A stretch of DNA of 64,000 nt from Caulobacteraceae bacterium (lineage in GTDB: Bacteria; Pseudomonadota; Alphaproteobacteria; Caulobacterales; Caulobacteraceae), in NCBI GenBank assembly GCA_019746095.1, contig JAIESL010000022.1, positions 1-64,000 of the forward strand. Reading direction: 5' to 3'. Under the pieces are notes generated by a model, which worked only from the letters and a program-made list of their open reading frames with translations, ran no database searches and was not told the origin of the DNA. Shown piece by piece: positions 27,119-36,727 of the stretch; the first letter of the stretch is position 1; every line of letters begins with the position of its first letter. The position numbers and the translations under genes were made by a program.

Positions 27119-27859
27119 CTACCCGATCCGCGGCGACTTGAGCCGCCGCTTGTTCACATGCGTCTCCGGCGCCGTGCCCAGGTCTTCCGGCACCTCGCCC
27201 TTGAAATAGTAGCGCTGCCAGGCCTCCTTGGCGGCGTCCGGGTCGCCCGAGGCCAGCCGTTTGTTGAAATCGGTGCGGGCGCGGTTCCAGGCCTCGAACT
27301 GGCCGTGCATGACAGGATTGGATTCCAGGGTCCGGATCACCGGCTGCATGGTCTCAACCTTGCGGTGCTCGATCGGGGTGATGAAGCAGAAGGGTTCACC
27401 TTTCTCGAACTTGACCCGGCCCGGGCGGGTGAAGAGCCAGTTCATGGTGAAGGGGAAGGGCAGCCAGTCGGTCTCGATCAAGCCGGTCAGCGGCTGGATG
27501 CCGTCCTTGTGGTGGTTGGGTGACCCCCCGGCGATCAGGCCCCAGCCCGGCGGGGTGCGGAACAGATACTGCGGATGCATGGTCAGGACCCCGCGCGAGA
27601 AATGCGAGGTCACCACATGGGTCAGATTGGCGTTCGGCCGCTCGGGCGTGATGATGATGTCCGCCTGGCTGGGCCCGCCGTTCCACTCGGCGGTAAAGGT
27701 GATCGGACACAGGATCTCCCAGCCCGTGGTGTTGGCCATGGTCAGCGGCAGGCAGCGATAGGGGTGGCGGCTGGCGAAGGCATCCATCCAGTTGCGCGAC
27801 TGCCGCCCCGGCACGAGGTCGGGCGGGGTCGCCGTCATCGGATAGCATTCCAGTTCCAA
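27119..27859 (-). CDS. DUF6065 family protein
   Basis: This 246-aa protein is of unknown function and matches the DUF6065 pattern: 'ELECYP' at the start, 'NWMDAFASRHPYRCLPLTMAN', 'GWEILCP', 'FTMNWLFTRPG', and 'KFEKGEPFCFITPIEHRKVE'. No catalytic motif is evident. The start is set at TTG 27859, where GGAGG lies 6 nt upstream and the conserved ELECYP begins. ATG 27895 is an alternative without a good ribosome site. The frame continues upstream through the next gene and purH by chance. Confidence 0.85.
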   Translation of the reverse strand: MELECYPMTATPPDLVPGRQSRNWMDAFASRHPYRCLPLTMANTTGWEILCPITFTAEWNGGPSQADIIITPERPNANLTHVVTSHFSRGVLTMHPQYLFRTPPGWGLIAGGSPNHHKDGIQPLTGLIETDWLPFPFTMNWLFTRPGRVKFEKGEPFCFITPIEHRKVETMQPVIRTLESNPVMHGQFEAWNRARTDFNKRLASGDPDAAKEAWQRYYFKGEVPEDLGTAPETHVNKRRLKSPRIG

Positions 27860-27910
27860 GGCGGGCCTCCGGGCGGTATCGAGGGACGTCTCCATCCCTA
27901 GCGGCACCGC

Positions 27911-28438
27911 ATGACCCAGGACAAGCCAACACCCGAGCCCGCGTTCGACCATGACCGCCTGCTGGACTGGATGGCGGCCAACGGCGTGGCACAGACCACG
28001 CACCACCACCCCGCCGTCTTCCGCGTCGAGGAGGGGCTGGAACTCAAGGCCGCCATGCCCGGCGCACACACCAAGAACCTGTTTCTCAAGGACAAGAAGG
28101 GCCGGCTGTGGCTGATCTCGGCGCGTCAGGACACGGTGGTCGACCTGAAGCGCGCGCCCAGGACCATCGGCTCGGACCGGCTGTCGTTCGGCAATGAGGC
28201 CCTGATGTACGAGACCCTCGGCCTGACGCCGGGCTCGGTGACAGCCCTGGGGCTGATCAACGACGCCAACCGGCGCGTGACCTTCGTCCTCGACAAGGCC
28301 CTGTGGGATGCCGACATCGTCAACTTCCACCCCCTGACCAATACGGCGACGACGGCGCTGACGCAGGCGGACTTCCGGCGGTTCCTGACGCTGATCGGGC
28401 GAGAGCCGATTGTCGTGGATTTTGACGCGCTGATCTGA
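27911..28438 (+). CDS. Prolyl-tRNA editing (YbaK/ProX-type) deacylase
   Basis: This 175-aa stand-alone editing domain hydrolyses mischarged tRNA-Pro, most likely Ala-tRNA-Pro (ProXp-ala/PrdX type). Diagnostic stretches are '[13 protein letters not shown]', '[20 protein letters not shown]', '[30 protein letters not shown]' and '[14 protein letters not shown]'. It is divergent from the DUF6065 gene across about 50 bp and lies upstream of purH in the same direction. Confidence 0.93.
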   Translation: MTQDKPTPEPAFDHDRLLDWMAANGVAQTTHHHPAVFRVEEGLELKAAMPGAHTKNLFLKDKKGRLWLISARQDTVVDLKRAPRTIGSDRLSFGNEALMYETLGLTPGSVTALGLINDANRRVTFVLDKALWDADIVNFHPLTNTATTALTQADFRRFLTLIGREPIVVDFDALI

Positions 28439-28519
28439 CCGCGACGGTTCTATCCCGGTCCATCCGGTGCTAGAGCCCCCGCGTCTCCCCCGACCCCACG
28501 CCAGCATACGGACGCCGCC

Positions 28520-30124
28520 ATGCCCGCCGCTCCCGACTTTCCCCCCGCGCCGGACCGCGTGGCACCGAAGCGCGCCCTGATCTCGCTGAGCGACAAGACC
28601 GGGCTGGAGGACGCCGCCCGGACCCTGCACGGCCTGGGCGTCGAACTGGTCTCGACCGGCGGCACCCGCGCGGCCATCGCCGGCTTCGGCCTGCCGGTGA
28701 AGGACGTCGCGGACCTGACCGGCTTCCCCGAGATGATGGACGGCCGGGTCAAGACCCTGCATCCCGTGGTCCATGGCGGCCTGCTCGGCGTGCGCGACGC
28801 CGCTGACCATGCCGAGGCCATGGCGACCCACAGCATCGGGCCGATCGATATCGTCTGGGTCGACCTCTATCCTTTCGAATCAACCGTTGATTCAGGTGCG
28901 GGTTTCGACGCTGTGGTCGAGAACATCGACATCGGCGGCCCGGCCATGATCCGCTCGGGCTCGAAGAACCACGGCTATGTCGCCGTCTGCGTCGATCAGG
29001 CCTCGGTCGCCGACCTGCTGGAAGCCCTGAAGGCCGACGGCACCACCACCCTCGACCTTCGCAAACGCCTCGCTGCCCGCGCTTTCGCCCGCACCGCCGC
29101 CTATGACGCCGCCGTCTCTGGCTGGTTCGCGGGTCAGGTCGGCGATCCCGCCCCCGCCCGTAAATCCATCGCCGGCTCGCTGGCCCAGACCCTGCGCTAT
29201 GGCGAGAACCCGCACCAGACGGGGGCCTTCTACCGCACCGGAGACACCCGCCCCGGCGTCGCCCACGCGCGCCAGCTGCAGGGCAAGGAGCTGGGCTACA
29301 ACAACATCGCCGACGCCGACGCCGCCTATGAGCTGGTGGCCGAGTTCGAGGCCCCGGCCTGCGTCATCGTCAAACACGCCAACCCCTGTGGCGTGGCCGT
29401 CGGAACCGATCTGGCCACCGCCTATGCCCGGGCGCTGGAATGCGACGCCGTCTCGGCCTTCGGCGGCGTCATCGCCGTCAACCGGAGCCTGACCGGGGCC
29501 GACGCCCGGCTGATTACCGATATCTTCACCGAGGTCGTCATCGCCCCCGGTGCCGACGAGGAGGCCCGGGCCGTCTTCGCAGCGAAGAAGAACCTGCGCC
29601 TGCTGCTGACCGACGGCCTGCCCGATCCGCTGGCGGCCGGCGAGGTGTATCGCTCGGTGGCCGGCGGCTTCCTGGTCCAGTCGCGCGACCGCAGCCGCAT
29701 CGCCCCCGCCGACCTCAAGATCGTCACCCGCCGTCAGCCGACGCCGCAGGAGATCGAGGACATGCTGTTCGCCTTCACGGTGGCCAAGCACGTCAAGTCC
29801 AACGCCATCGTCTATGCGAAGGACGGCCAGACCGCCGGCATCGGCGCCGCCCAGATGAATCGGCGCGACTCCGCCCGCATCGCCGCAATCCGGGCCCGGG
29901 AGGCGGGGGAGGCCAAGGGCCTGGCCCATTCGCTGGCCCAGGGGTCTGCATGCGCCTCCGAAGCCTTCTTCCCCTTCGCCGACGGCCTGCTTGAAGCGGT
30001 GGCGGCCGGAGCGACGGCGGTGATCCAGCCCGGCGGCTCGATCCGCGACGACGAGGTGATCGCCGCGGCCGACGAGGCGGGCGTGGCCATGGCCTTCACC
30101 GGCGTGCGCGTGTTCCGGCACTGA
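28520..30124 (+). CDS. purH: Bifunctional AICAR transformylase/IMP cyclohydrolase
   Basis: PurH carries out the last two steps of de novo IMP synthesis. The N-terminal cyclohydrolase (MGS-like) domain has '[14 protein letters not shown]', '[13 protein letters not shown]' and '[19 protein letters not shown]'. The C-terminal transformylase has '[14 protein letters not shown]', '[14 protein letters not shown]' and '[27 protein letters not shown]'. 534 aa is the standard length. It ends in '[12 protein letters not shown]'. Confidence 0.98.
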   Translation: MPAAPDFPPAPDRVAPKRALISLSDKTGLEDAARTLHGLGVELVSTGGTRAAIAGFGLPVKDVADLTGFPEMMDGRVKTLHPVVHGGLLGVRDAADHAEAMATHSIGPIDIVWVDLYPFESTVDSGAGFDAVVENIDIGGPAMIRSGSKNHGYVAVCVDQASVADLLEALKADGTTTLDLRKRLAARAFARTAAYDAAVSGWFAGQVGDPAPARKSIAGSLAQTLRYGENPHQTGAFYRTGDTRPGVAHARQLQGKELGYNNIADADAAYELVAEFEAPACVIVKHANPCGVAVGTDLATAYARALECDAVSAFGGVIAVNRSLTGADARLITDIFTEVVIAPGADEEARAVFAAKKNLRLLLTDGLPDPLAAGEVYRSVAGGFLVQSRDRSRIAPADLKIVTRRQPTPQEIEDMLFAFTVAKHVKSNAIVYAKDGQTAGIGAAQMNRRDSARIAAIRAREAGEAKGLAHSLAQGSACASEAFFPFADGLLEAVAAGATAVIQPGGSIRDDEVIAAADEAGVAMAFTGVRVFRH

Positions 30125-30335
30125 TTGTCGTCGCTGTCCTCAATATCCCGGTTTTTTTTCGACCCAATGTCGCTGTTGTCTCCACCACTTCGACCAGAGT
30201 TGTCCTCTGTTTCTCACCGGATTGCAGGGGTTTTCCCTGGCCGAAATGGTCGCTGAACGGCGGCCCGGACTGGCGCAAATCGTCTTCCCCTGTCGCGACG
30301 TTTCACCCTGTCGCCTGAAACGCTAGGCTTGCCCG
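30125..30335. other. Intergenic region after purH
   Basis: These 211 bp hold no convincing gene. A run of eight T lies at 30152-30159 without a strong hairpin before it. CAGGG...CCCTG at about 30224-30239 could form a small stem. The base composition is lower in GC than the flanking genes, fitting a promoter or leader region for the hydrolase gene downstream. Confidence 0.5.
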
Positions 30336-31112
30336 ATGGACACCCTCTCCGCCCGCTGGGCCATGCTCGAGCCCCAGGTCACCGTGGTCGGCCCCGATGA
30401 CGACCGGCCCCGCCCGGCGGTGATCCTGTTCCACGGCTGCGGCGGCCTGCGCGACCATCTGCCGAAATATGCGGCCGCGGCGAAGGCAGCCGGGTGGCGA
30501 GCCTTTATTGTCGATTCCTATGCGCCGCGCGGCTGGAGCCGCCAATTTGCCATGGCCATGGTCTGCACCGGCATCCTGCTGCACGGTTCGCAAAGGGCGG
30601 GTGATATCCTGGCCGCCCTGCTGGGCGTTTCGCAGCGGCCGGATGTGGATGGGTCGAAGATCGTTCTGGCCGGCTGGAGCCACGGCGGCTGGGGCATCAT
30701 GGAGGCCATGAGCTCGGAGCGGGCCGACGGCATGCTCGGCGTCGCGGACCCCGGCGCGGTCTCGCTGGACGGGGTGATCGGGACCTGGCTGGTCTACCCC
30801 TACATCGGCATCGGGGCCTTCAACCGGATGCGGCCCTGGAAACACTGTCCGAAGACCGTCGCCGTGATCTCGCGCACCGATCACCTGACCACCGTTCGCA
30901 ATGCCGAGCGGGTGTATGACATGGTCCGCAACTGCGGCACCGAGGTCGAGACCTGGATCGCGGAAGGCAGCCACGCCTTCGACGAGCCCATGGCCACTGC
31001 GCCGATGCGTTACCAACCCGAACTGGCCGCCGAGGCCGAGCGCCGGTTTGTGCGTCTCCTGGAAGACACGGTACCCCCGAAGCCGAAGCGGCGCGCACGA
31101 AAGGCGACTTGA
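30336..31112 (+). CDS. Dienelactone-hydrolase-like alpha/beta hydrolase (copy 1 of 2)
   Basis: This 258-aa alpha/beta hydrolase has the oxyanion stretch 'VILFHGCGGLRDHL', the nucleophile elbow GWSHG (serine, where classical dienelactone hydrolases have cysteine) and the catalytic histidine in 'EGSHAFDEP'. The acid is probably in 'VISRTDHLTTV'. It has no signal peptide. The C-terminal 'KPKRRARKAT' is strongly basic. The next gene is a paralogue, so the two arose by tandem duplication. Substrate unknown. Confidence 0.9.
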   Translation: MDTLSARWAMLEPQVTVVGPDDDRPRPAVILFHGCGGLRDHLPKYAAAAKAAGWRAFIVDSYAPRGWSRQFAMAMVCTGILLHGSQRAGDILAALLGVSQRPDVDGSKIVLAGWSHGGWGIMEAMSSERADGMLGVADPGAVSLDGVIGTWLVYPYIGIGAFNRMRPWKHCPKTVAVISRTDHLTTVRNAERVYDMVRNCGTEVETWIAEGSHAFDEPMATAPMRYQPELAAEAERRFVRLLEDTVPPKPKRRARKAT

Positions 31113-31164
31113 CCCCGCGACACGTCACCGGCCAAGTCCGTCGCACCAGAGCCCGGGGGGAGCG

Positions 31165-31920
31165 ATGGACAGTCTGGCCTCACGTTGGCGGCGCCTGATG
31201 CCGCACATGGAACACCTGACACCAGAGGGCGAGGGTCCGTTTCCGACGGTCCTGATCTTTCACGGCTGCGGCGGCGTGCGCGATCATCTGCGCTGGTACG
31301 CCCGGGCGGCGGTCGAGGCGGGCTGGGGCGCGTTGATCGTGGATTCCTTCGCCGCGCGCGGCTGGAGCAAGTCTTTCGCCAAACACCTGGTCTGCACCGG
31401 CCTTTTGCTGCGGGGGCGGGCGCGGGCCGCCGATGTTCTGGCCGCGGTCCGGTTCGTCGGGGCCATGCCGGCGGTCGATCCCGACCGGCTGGTGCTGGCC
31501 GGCTGGAGCCACGGGGCCTGGTCAATCATGGACATGCTGGCCCAACCCCTGACCCGTCGCGGCGAACTGGGCCTGCGCGACGCCCCGGCCGCCTCCCTGG
31601 CGGGGATCCGGGCAGGGTTCTTCGCCTATCCCTATGTCGGCGTCGCCTCGGCCAGCCGCGGCGGCAAGCCCTGGCCGCGGGCGGTCAGGGTCTTTTCGGT
31701 GGTGCCGCGCCGCGACCACCTGGCCTCGGTGCGACGACACATGCGGGCCCTGGCCTCCGTGGTCTCGGGTGGCGGCGAGGTAGAGGTCTGGAGCGTCGAT
31801 GCCACCCATGCCTTTGACGAACCGGGCCTGAAGGGCCGGGTCCTGACCTATGACGAGGATCTCGGCATGGAGGCCCTTGAGCGATTCCGGGGTTTTCTTC
31901 GCTCTGCCGCTCCGGTCTGA
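31165..31920 (+). CDS. Dienelactone-hydrolase-like alpha/beta hydrolase (copy 2 of 2)
   Basis: This 251-aa paralogue of the upstream gene has the same landmarks: 'LIFHGCGGVRDHL', 'ALIVDSFAARGWSKSFA', 'LVCTGLLLRG', GWSHG, and 'DATHAFDEPGLKGR'. ATG 31165 is chosen because a GGGGGGAG run is just upstream and the paralogue begins at the same point (MDSLASRW versus MDTLSARW). The frame is open further back into copy 1. Retention of both copies with intact catalytic residues suggests different substrates. Confidence 0.9.
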   Translation: MDSLASRWRRLMPHMEHLTPEGEGPFPTVLIFHGCGGVRDHLRWYARAAVEAGWGALIVDSFAARGWSKSFAKHLVCTGLLLRGRARAADVLAAVRFVGAMPAVDPDRLVLAGWSHGAWSIMDMLAQPLTRRGELGLRDAPAASLAGIRAGFFAYPYVGVASASRGGKPWPRAVRVFSVVPRRDHLASVRRHMRALASVVSGGGEVEVWSVDATHAFDEPGLKGRVLTYDEDLGMEALERFRGFLRSAAPV

Positions 31921-31991
31921 GAGTCGCTGCGGGGCCATCGGCCGCGTCGGCACCGCTTGCTCCCGCCCGCGACCCGCCTTATCCCCGGTCC

Positions 31992-32651
31992 ATGGCCGCC
32001 CCCCTGATCTGTCCGTCCATCCTCGCCAGCGACTTCGCGAAGCTGGGCGAGGAAATTCGCGCGCTGGACGCCGCCGGCGCGGACTGGATCCACGTCGATG
32101 TCATGGACGGCCGTTTTGTGCCGAACATCACCATCGGCCCCGATGTGGTGAAGGCCCTGCGGCCGCACACCGCCCTGCCGTTCGACGTCCATCTGATGGT
32201 CGCCCCGGTCGACCCCTGGCTGGAGGCCTATCGTGAGGCTGGGGCCGACATCCTGACGGTACATCCCGAGAGCGGGCCGCATCTGCACCGCACCCTTGGC
32301 CGCATCCGCCAACTCGGGGCGAAAGCCGGTGTGGTCCTGAACCCCGGCACCCCCCTGGCGGTGCTCGAGGAGGTCGTCGAGCTTGTCGACCTGGTACTGC
32401 TGATGTCGGTCAATCCCGGATTCGGCGGCCAGTCCTTCATCGGGTCCACCCTGCGCAAGATCGAACGGACCCGCGCCCTGCTCGATGCCGCCGGATCGAA
32501 GGCCCATCTCCAGGTCGACGGCGGGGTCACGGCCGCCAATGCCGGTGCCTGCGTCGCCGCCGGGGCTGATGCCCTGGTGGCCGGCACAGCCGTGTTCCGG
32601 GGCGGGCCCGCCGCGTATGCCGCCAACATCCAGGCGCTGAAGTCCGCGTGA
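31992..32651 (+). CDS. rpe: Ribulose-phosphate 3-epimerase
   Basis: Rpe interconverts ribulose-5-phosphate and xylulose-5-phosphate in the pentose phosphate pathway. The TIM-barrel signatures are present: 'PSILASDFAKLGEE', 'DWIHVDVMDGRFVPNITIGP', 'PFDVHLMV', 'LMSVNPGFGGQSFI' and 'LQVDGGVTAANA'. 219 aa is normal. Its stop overlaps the GTG start of the heparinase-like gene by 4 nt. Confidence 0.98.
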   Translation: MAAPLICPSILASDFAKLGEEIRALDAAGADWIHVDVMDGRFVPNITIGPDVVKALRPHTALPFDVHLMVAPVDPWLEAYREAGADILTVHPESGPHLHRTLGRIRQLGAKAGVVLNPGTPLAVLEEVVELVDLVLLMSVNPGFGGQSFIGSTLRKIERTRALLDAAGSKAHLQVDGGVTAANAGACVAAGADALVAGTAVFRGGPAAYAANIQALKSA

Positions 32652-34459
32652 ACCTGCTCGGTCGCCTTTCCCGCCCCGAGGCCGACGCGCCCATACCCGG
32701 CGAGATCCCCGGGCTGCGCGGTGCCCCGATGCGAACCCCGGTACGAACCACCGGGGCGGCATCCGATCCCGGCCTGTGGCCCACTCTCATCGGCCGGCTG
32801 CTGACCCGCCAGCTGTGGATCGAGCTCTACGGCCTGCCCGGCTACAGCCTGACGCTCAAGGGCCGCCCGGCCCAGGCCTTCGCCGCCACCCCGCGCGACT
32901 TCCGTCCCGTGGAGCCGGCCCCCGGCAAGGCCGCCGTCGATGGCCGCTTCATTCTCGCAGGTTCCAGTCTTGAGGCCCCCGCGCCCGAGGATCCCTGGAA
33001 CCGTCCCAGCCCCAACCGGTCGTTCGCGACCGAGCTCCACGCCTTCGCCTGGCTGCCGTCCCTGATGCTTCAGGGCGAGCGCGGCGCGCGGGAGGCGGTG
33101 CGGCTGACCCTGGCCTGGGGCACGACCTTCGCCCGCTGGTCGCCGTTTGCCTGGGGGCCGGAGGTTCTGGCCCGACGTACCTTCAACCTCGCCTGTGCCG
33201 CCCGCCGGATGGGGCAGGTCGCCACCGACGCCGAGCGGCTTAGGCTGGCCGACATCCTCGGTCGCCAGGGACGTCAGCTGCTGCGTCCGCCCGGCGGACT
33301 GGCAGGCAGCGCCGAGCGACTGACCGCCGCCGCGATCGCCGGCTGTGTGCTGGCCGGGGCACCGGGCGTCTCCCTGCGCCGAACCGCCCTGCGTCGCCTG
33401 ACGGGTGCCCTCAGTCGCACCGTCACCCCTGACGGAGGTCACGCCTCGCGCAGCCCGGAAGCAGGGCTGGAGCTTCTCCTCGATCTGCTGACGCTCGACG
33501 ATGTCCTGTCCCAGCTGTCGGAAGCCAGCCCCGACGGGGTTCGGAGTGCCATCCAGCGGCTGACCGTCGCCCTGCGCCTGCTGACCCTGCCCGATGGACG
33601 ACTGGTTACCCTGCAGGGCGGGGGGCCATCGACACCTGCGCGGATCGCCGCCGCCCGCGCCCATGACGAGACCCCTGCCGCCGACCAGCCCACGCGGATC
33701 GTCAGCGGCATCGCCCGCATCCGCAGTCCGCTGCTGACCATCGTGGCCGATGTTGCCGGACCGGCGCGCGGGGTCTGGTCCGGTGCAGCCTGCGCCCAGC
33801 CGATGGCACTGGAAATCGTCTGCGGCAAGGACCGTCTGGTTACCGGCTGCGGCTGGACACCCCGGGCCGGTGACCGTCAGGGCCTGCGTCTGCCGCCGGG
33901 CCACTCGACCCTGACCCTGGGCGAAGGCTCGACCGGCGAGCCCCTGGGCGGCTGGAAGGCCGGGTTGATGGGCCACCGGCTGATGGGACGGCCGTTGCAT
34001 GTCGATGTGCAGCAGCGTGACGGCGAGGGTGCCGTCTGGCTGGAGGTCGAACACGACGGCTGGGTTCACGACTATGGCCTGCTGCATCAGCGCCGGCTCT
34101 ATCTGGACCAGCGTCTGGACGAGCTGCGGGCCGAGGAGCGGCTTCACCCCGCCGCCGGCCAGAAGGATGTCGTCCGCGCCATCGCCGCCCACTATGCCGT
34201 GCGCTTCCAGCTGGAACCCGGCGTCCAGGCCTCGCTGGCCCGCGACCGCCGCTCCATCCTGCTGCGCGGTCACTCCGGCCGGGGCTGGTGGTTCCGCACC
34301 GACGGGCCGGACGTGGCCATCGAGCCTTCGGTCCACATCGACGAGGGTCTGACCCGCCGCTCGCTGCAGATCGTGGTGCGCGGCTCGGCCCGCACCGATT
34401 CCGAAACCAAGATCCGATGGAAGCTGAGCCCCGCAGGCTCTGGCAGCGACCCCTCCTAG
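32648..34459 (+). CDS. Heparinase II/III-like protein
   Basis: This 603-aa protein has an N-terminal alpha-helical toroid-like half ('WIELYGLPGYSLTLKGRP', 'HAFAWLPSLMLQGERGAREAVRLTLAW', 'PDGGHASRSPEAGLELLLDLL') and a C-terminal beta-sandwich half ('VWLEVEHDGWVHDYGLLHQRRLYLD', 'HYAVRFQLEPGVQASL'). This is the heparinase II/III superfamily layout of polysaccharide lyases. In alphaproteobacteria lacking heparin the role is unknown, possibly in cell-envelope polysaccharide turnover. No signal peptide is seen. It starts at GTG 32648, overlapping rpe. Confidence 0.9.
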   Translation: MNLLGRLSRPEADAPIPGEIPGLRGAPMRTPVRTTGAASDPGLWPTLIGRLLTRQLWIELYGLPGYSLTLKGRPAQAFAATPRDFRPVEPAPGKAAVDGRFILAGSSLEAPAPEDPWNRPSPNRSFATELHAFAWLPSLMLQGERGAREAVRLTLAWGTTFARWSPFAWGPEVLARRTFNLACAARRMGQVATDAERLRLADILGRQGRQLLRPPGGLAGSAERLTAAAIAGCVLAGAPGVSLRRTALRRLTGALSRTVTPDGGHASRSPEAGLELLLDLLTLDDVLSQLSEASPDGVRSAIQRLTVALRLLTLPDGRLVTLQGGGPSTPARIAAARAHDETPAADQPTRIVSGIARIRSPLLTIVADVAGPARGVWSGAACAQPMALEIVCGKDRLVTGCGWTPRAGDRQGLRLPPGHSTLTLGEGSTGEPLGGWKAGLMGHRLMGRPLHVDVQQRDGEGAVWLEVEHDGWVHDYGLLHQRRLYLDQRLDELRAEERLHPAAGQKDVVRAIAAHYAVRFQLEPGVQASLARDRRSILLRGHSGRGWWFRTDGPDVAIEPSVHIDEGLTRRSLQIVVRGSARTDSETKIRWKLSPAGSGSDPS

Positions 34460-34577
34460 GGGCATCTGCGCCCGTCCCGGTGTTTGAGCGCCGCGACACG
34501 GGCGCTACTTGAGACCGAATGCCCCCGCGACCATCTGTGGCCTGCCGCGTTACGCCTTTCCGAGACAGGATCGATTC

Positions 34578-35474
34578 ATGAGCTTCGCCGACCCGACCGC
34601 CCTGCCCGACGACCTGATCAAGGACGGCTCCGACGCCGGCTTCATGACCGATGTCATCGAGGCCTCGAAGTCGCAGCCCGTACTGGTCGACTTCTGGGCG
34701 ACCTGGTGCGGACCGTGCCGGACCCTGACGCCGATGATCGAAAAGGCCGTCCGCGCCGCCGGCGGGGCCGTGAAACTGGTCAAGATCGACGTCGACAAGA
34801 ACCCCGCCTATGCCGGTCAGCTGAGGGTCCAGTCGATCCCGACCGTCTATGCCTTCGTCAACGGCCAGCCGGTGGATGGCTTCCAGGGGGCCTTGCCCGA
34901 CAGCCAGCTCAAGGCCTTCATCGACAAGTTGACCGGGGGACAAAGCGCCAATTCCGACATCGAACAGCTGATGTCGCTCGGCGAGGAATCCCTGACGCTG
35001 CATGATCTGGGCGGCGCGGCCCAGGCCTTTGCTCAGGTCCTGACCCTCGAGCCCAACCATGAACTGGCCATCGCCGGCATGGCGCGGGTCTATCTGGCCG
35101 ACGGAGACGTCGACCAGGCCCGCCAGACCATCGCCATGGCCGCTCAGGATTCTCGGGACGCCTCGGTTCAGTCGGTCCGGGCACAGCTGTCGCTGTTGTC
35201 GGCCGCACCATCGGGTGCGGACGATGAACTGAAGGCGAAGGTCGCCGCCAACCCGGCCGACCATCAGACCCGCTATGACCTGTCGCTGGCCCAGGCCGCG
35301 TCCGGTGACCTCAAGGGGGCCGTGGACAGCCTGCTGGCCATCGTCGCCGCCGACCGGGAATGGAACGAACAGGCCGCGCGCAAACAGTTGCTGGTGGTGT
35401 TCGAGGCCGCCGGGGCGACGTCGGATGTGGCGCGCGACGGCCGTCGCCGCCTCTCCTCCATCCTGTTCGCATAG
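34578..35474 (+). CDS. cnoX: Thioredoxin-domain co-chaperone CnoX (YbbN family) with TPR-like C-terminus
   Basis: This 298-aa protein has a thioredoxin domain with an intact active site in 'FWATWCGPCRTLTPMIEKA', a cis-proline in 'QSIPTVYAFVNG', and a C-terminal helical repeat region ('AFAQVLTLEPNHELAIAGMARVYLADGDVDQARQTI'). CnoX proteins hold oxidised unfolding proteins and pass them to GroEL. E. coli CnoX lacks the WCGPC cysteines; the Caulobacter type retains them, as here. The start is ATG 34578 with a GACAGGA upstream. It lies 9 bp before the Lon-N-domain gene. Confidence 0.93.
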   Translation: MSFADPTALPDDLIKDGSDAGFMTDVIEASKSQPVLVDFWATWCGPCRTLTPMIEKAVRAAGGAVKLVKIDVDKNPAYAGQLRVQSIPTVYAFVNGQPVDGFQGALPDSQLKAFIDKLTGGQSANSDIEQLMSLGEESLTLHDLGGAAQAFAQVLTLEPNHELAIAGMARVYLADGDVDQARQTIAMAAQDSRDASVQSVRAQLSLLSAAPSGADDELKAKVAANPADHQTRYDLSLAQAASGDLKGAVDSLLAIVAADREWNEQAARKQLLVVFEAAGATSDVARDGRRRLSSILFA

Positions 35475-35483
35475 GAGACCGGT

Positions 35484-36143
35484 GTGGCGCAGGGCTATGT
35501 GAAGGCCACCGACCTGCCGCAGGTGATCCCGGTCTTTCCCCTGCCCGGTGCCATTCTGCTGCCGCGGGGCCAGTTGCCGCTTAACATCTTCGAGCCGCGC
35601 TACCTGAACATGATCGACGACGCCATGGCCGGGGACCGCATCATCGGCATGGTCCAGCCCCAGGGCGGACCGCAACGGCTTCCTGCCCTGTCACCGATCG
35701 GCTGTGCGGGACGAATCACCAGTTTCGCCGAGACCTCGGACGGCCGCTATCTGATCACCCTGACCGGCTGTGCCCGATTCCGCCTCGCCAGCGAACTGTC
35801 CAGCCAGATGCCGTATCGCCAGATCCGCGCCGATTTCGTGCCGTTCGAGGCCGACCTGAGCGCACCACCGGTCGATGACGTCGGCCTCGACCGTGACGGT
35901 CTGCTGGATGCCCTGCGCGCCTATCTCGGGACACGCGGCCTTGACATCGACTGGGACACAGCAGAGACCGCCCCGCCCGAGGCCCTGATCAACAGCCTGT
36001 CCATGGCCCTGCCCTTCGATCCGCCCGAGAAGCAGGCCCTGCTGGAGGCCGTCAGCCTGACCGACCGTTCCGGCGTCCTGACCGCCCTTCTGACCATCGA
36101 CGCCGCCGGGGACGGGGACGGCGAGGCCCCTTTGATGCAATAG
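35484..36143 (+). CDS. Lon N-terminal (substrate-binding) domain protein
   Basis: This 219-aa stand-alone LON N-terminal-like domain has no ATPase and no protease part. Markers are 'VFPLPGAILLPRGQLPLNIFEPRYLNMIDDAM', 'GMVQP', 'GCAGRITSFAETSDGRYLITLTGCARFRL' and 'LSMALPFDPPEKQALLEA'. It starts at GTG 35484, 9 bp after cnoX. Its place between cnoX and a Trm112 gene suggests a protein-quality-control role, which is inference. Confidence 0.92.
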   Translation: MAQGYVKATDLPQVIPVFPLPGAILLPRGQLPLNIFEPRYLNMIDDAMAGDRIIGMVQPQGGPQRLPALSPIGCAGRITSFAETSDGRYLITLTGCARFRLASELSSQMPYRQIRADFVPFEADLSAPPVDDVGLDRDGLLDALRAYLGTRGLDIDWDTAETAPPEALINSLSMALPFDPPEKQALLEAVSLTDRSGVLTALLTIDAAGDGDGEAPLMQ

Positions 36144-36233
36144 CCGCGAAGGTTGAGGGTCGATGTCTGCGGCCATCCAGCGCCCGACGCATCCCGCCTC
36201 GACCCTAGCCCCTCGCCCCTGTAGCCTCACTCC

Positions 36234-36428
36234 ATGTCCGACACCTTCCACACCCCTGCCTCCGTCGACCCCCGCCTTCTGGAAGTGCTGGTCTGCCCCG
36301 TCACGCGCGGCAAGCTGACCTATGACCGCGAGCGGCAGGAGCTGGTGTCAAAGGGAGCGAAACTGGCCTTCCCGATCCGCGACGGCGTACCGATCATGCT
36401 GCCGGAAGAGGCGCGGGCGCTGGATTAG
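36234..36428 (+). CDS. Trm112 family protein
   Basis: This 64-aa protein contains '[25 protein letters not shown]' and '[18 protein letters not shown]', the bacterial YcaR/Trm112-like pattern. Only one cysteine remains where zinc-binding members have four. In eukaryotes and archaea Trm112 activates methyltransferases; the bacterial role is unclear. The stop overlaps that of the convergent lipoprotein gene (TTAG). Confidence 0.92.
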   Translation: MSDTFHTPASVDPRLLEVLVCPVTRGKLTYDRERQELVSKGAKLAFPIRDGVPIMLPEEARALD

Positions 36429-36727
36429 GAGGAAGGCGGCCTGTCTGGATCGGCGACGCCGTCGATCAACACCCAGCCGGAGCCATGGGCCGCCACAAAG
36501 GTTTCCAGTGCGACCCAGCGACCGTCGGACACCCGCTCCCGGTAGCGACACCGCCACTCCGAACCTTCCTCGGCGATAGACTTGCAGCTGACGTCGCGCA
36601 CATTGGGTGTGACACCCGAGCGCGCCTCTGCAATCAGGCTCTGGAGTTCCGCCGCGCCCGGGCCGGAGGGCTGGGTCGGCGCACACCCAGTCAGAAGTGC
36701 AAGGAGGGGAACCGCCAGGCGGTTCAA
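36425..36727 (-). CDS. Small lipoprotein of unknown function
   Basis: This 100-aa protein has a short signal sequence with lipobox LLTGC, so the mature lipoprotein is about 86 aa. It contains '[23 protein letters not shown]' (two cysteines, possibly a disulfide) and '[19 protein letters not shown]'. Its ATG overlaps the stop codon of the UbiH-family gene (ATGA), so the two are probably co-transcribed. I do not recognise the family. Confidence 0.8.
   Translation of the reverse strand: MNRLAVPLLALLTGCAPTQPSGPGAAELQSLIAEARSGVTPNVRDVSCKSIAEEGSEWRCRYRERVSDGRWVALETFVAAHGSGWVLIDGVADPDRPPSS

Noticed and set aside
27860-28831. Long minus-strand extension of the DUF6065 gene across the editing deacylase and purH
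   Set aside because: It is the antisense shadow of two clear genes. A TTG with a strong ribosome site marks the true start.
30150-30160. T8 run after purH as an intrinsic terminator
   Set aside because: No stable hairpin lies directly upstream of the T-run.
30096-30278. 60-aa minus-strand frame after purH
   Set aside because: It overlaps the purH end, has no ribosome site and no recognisable features.
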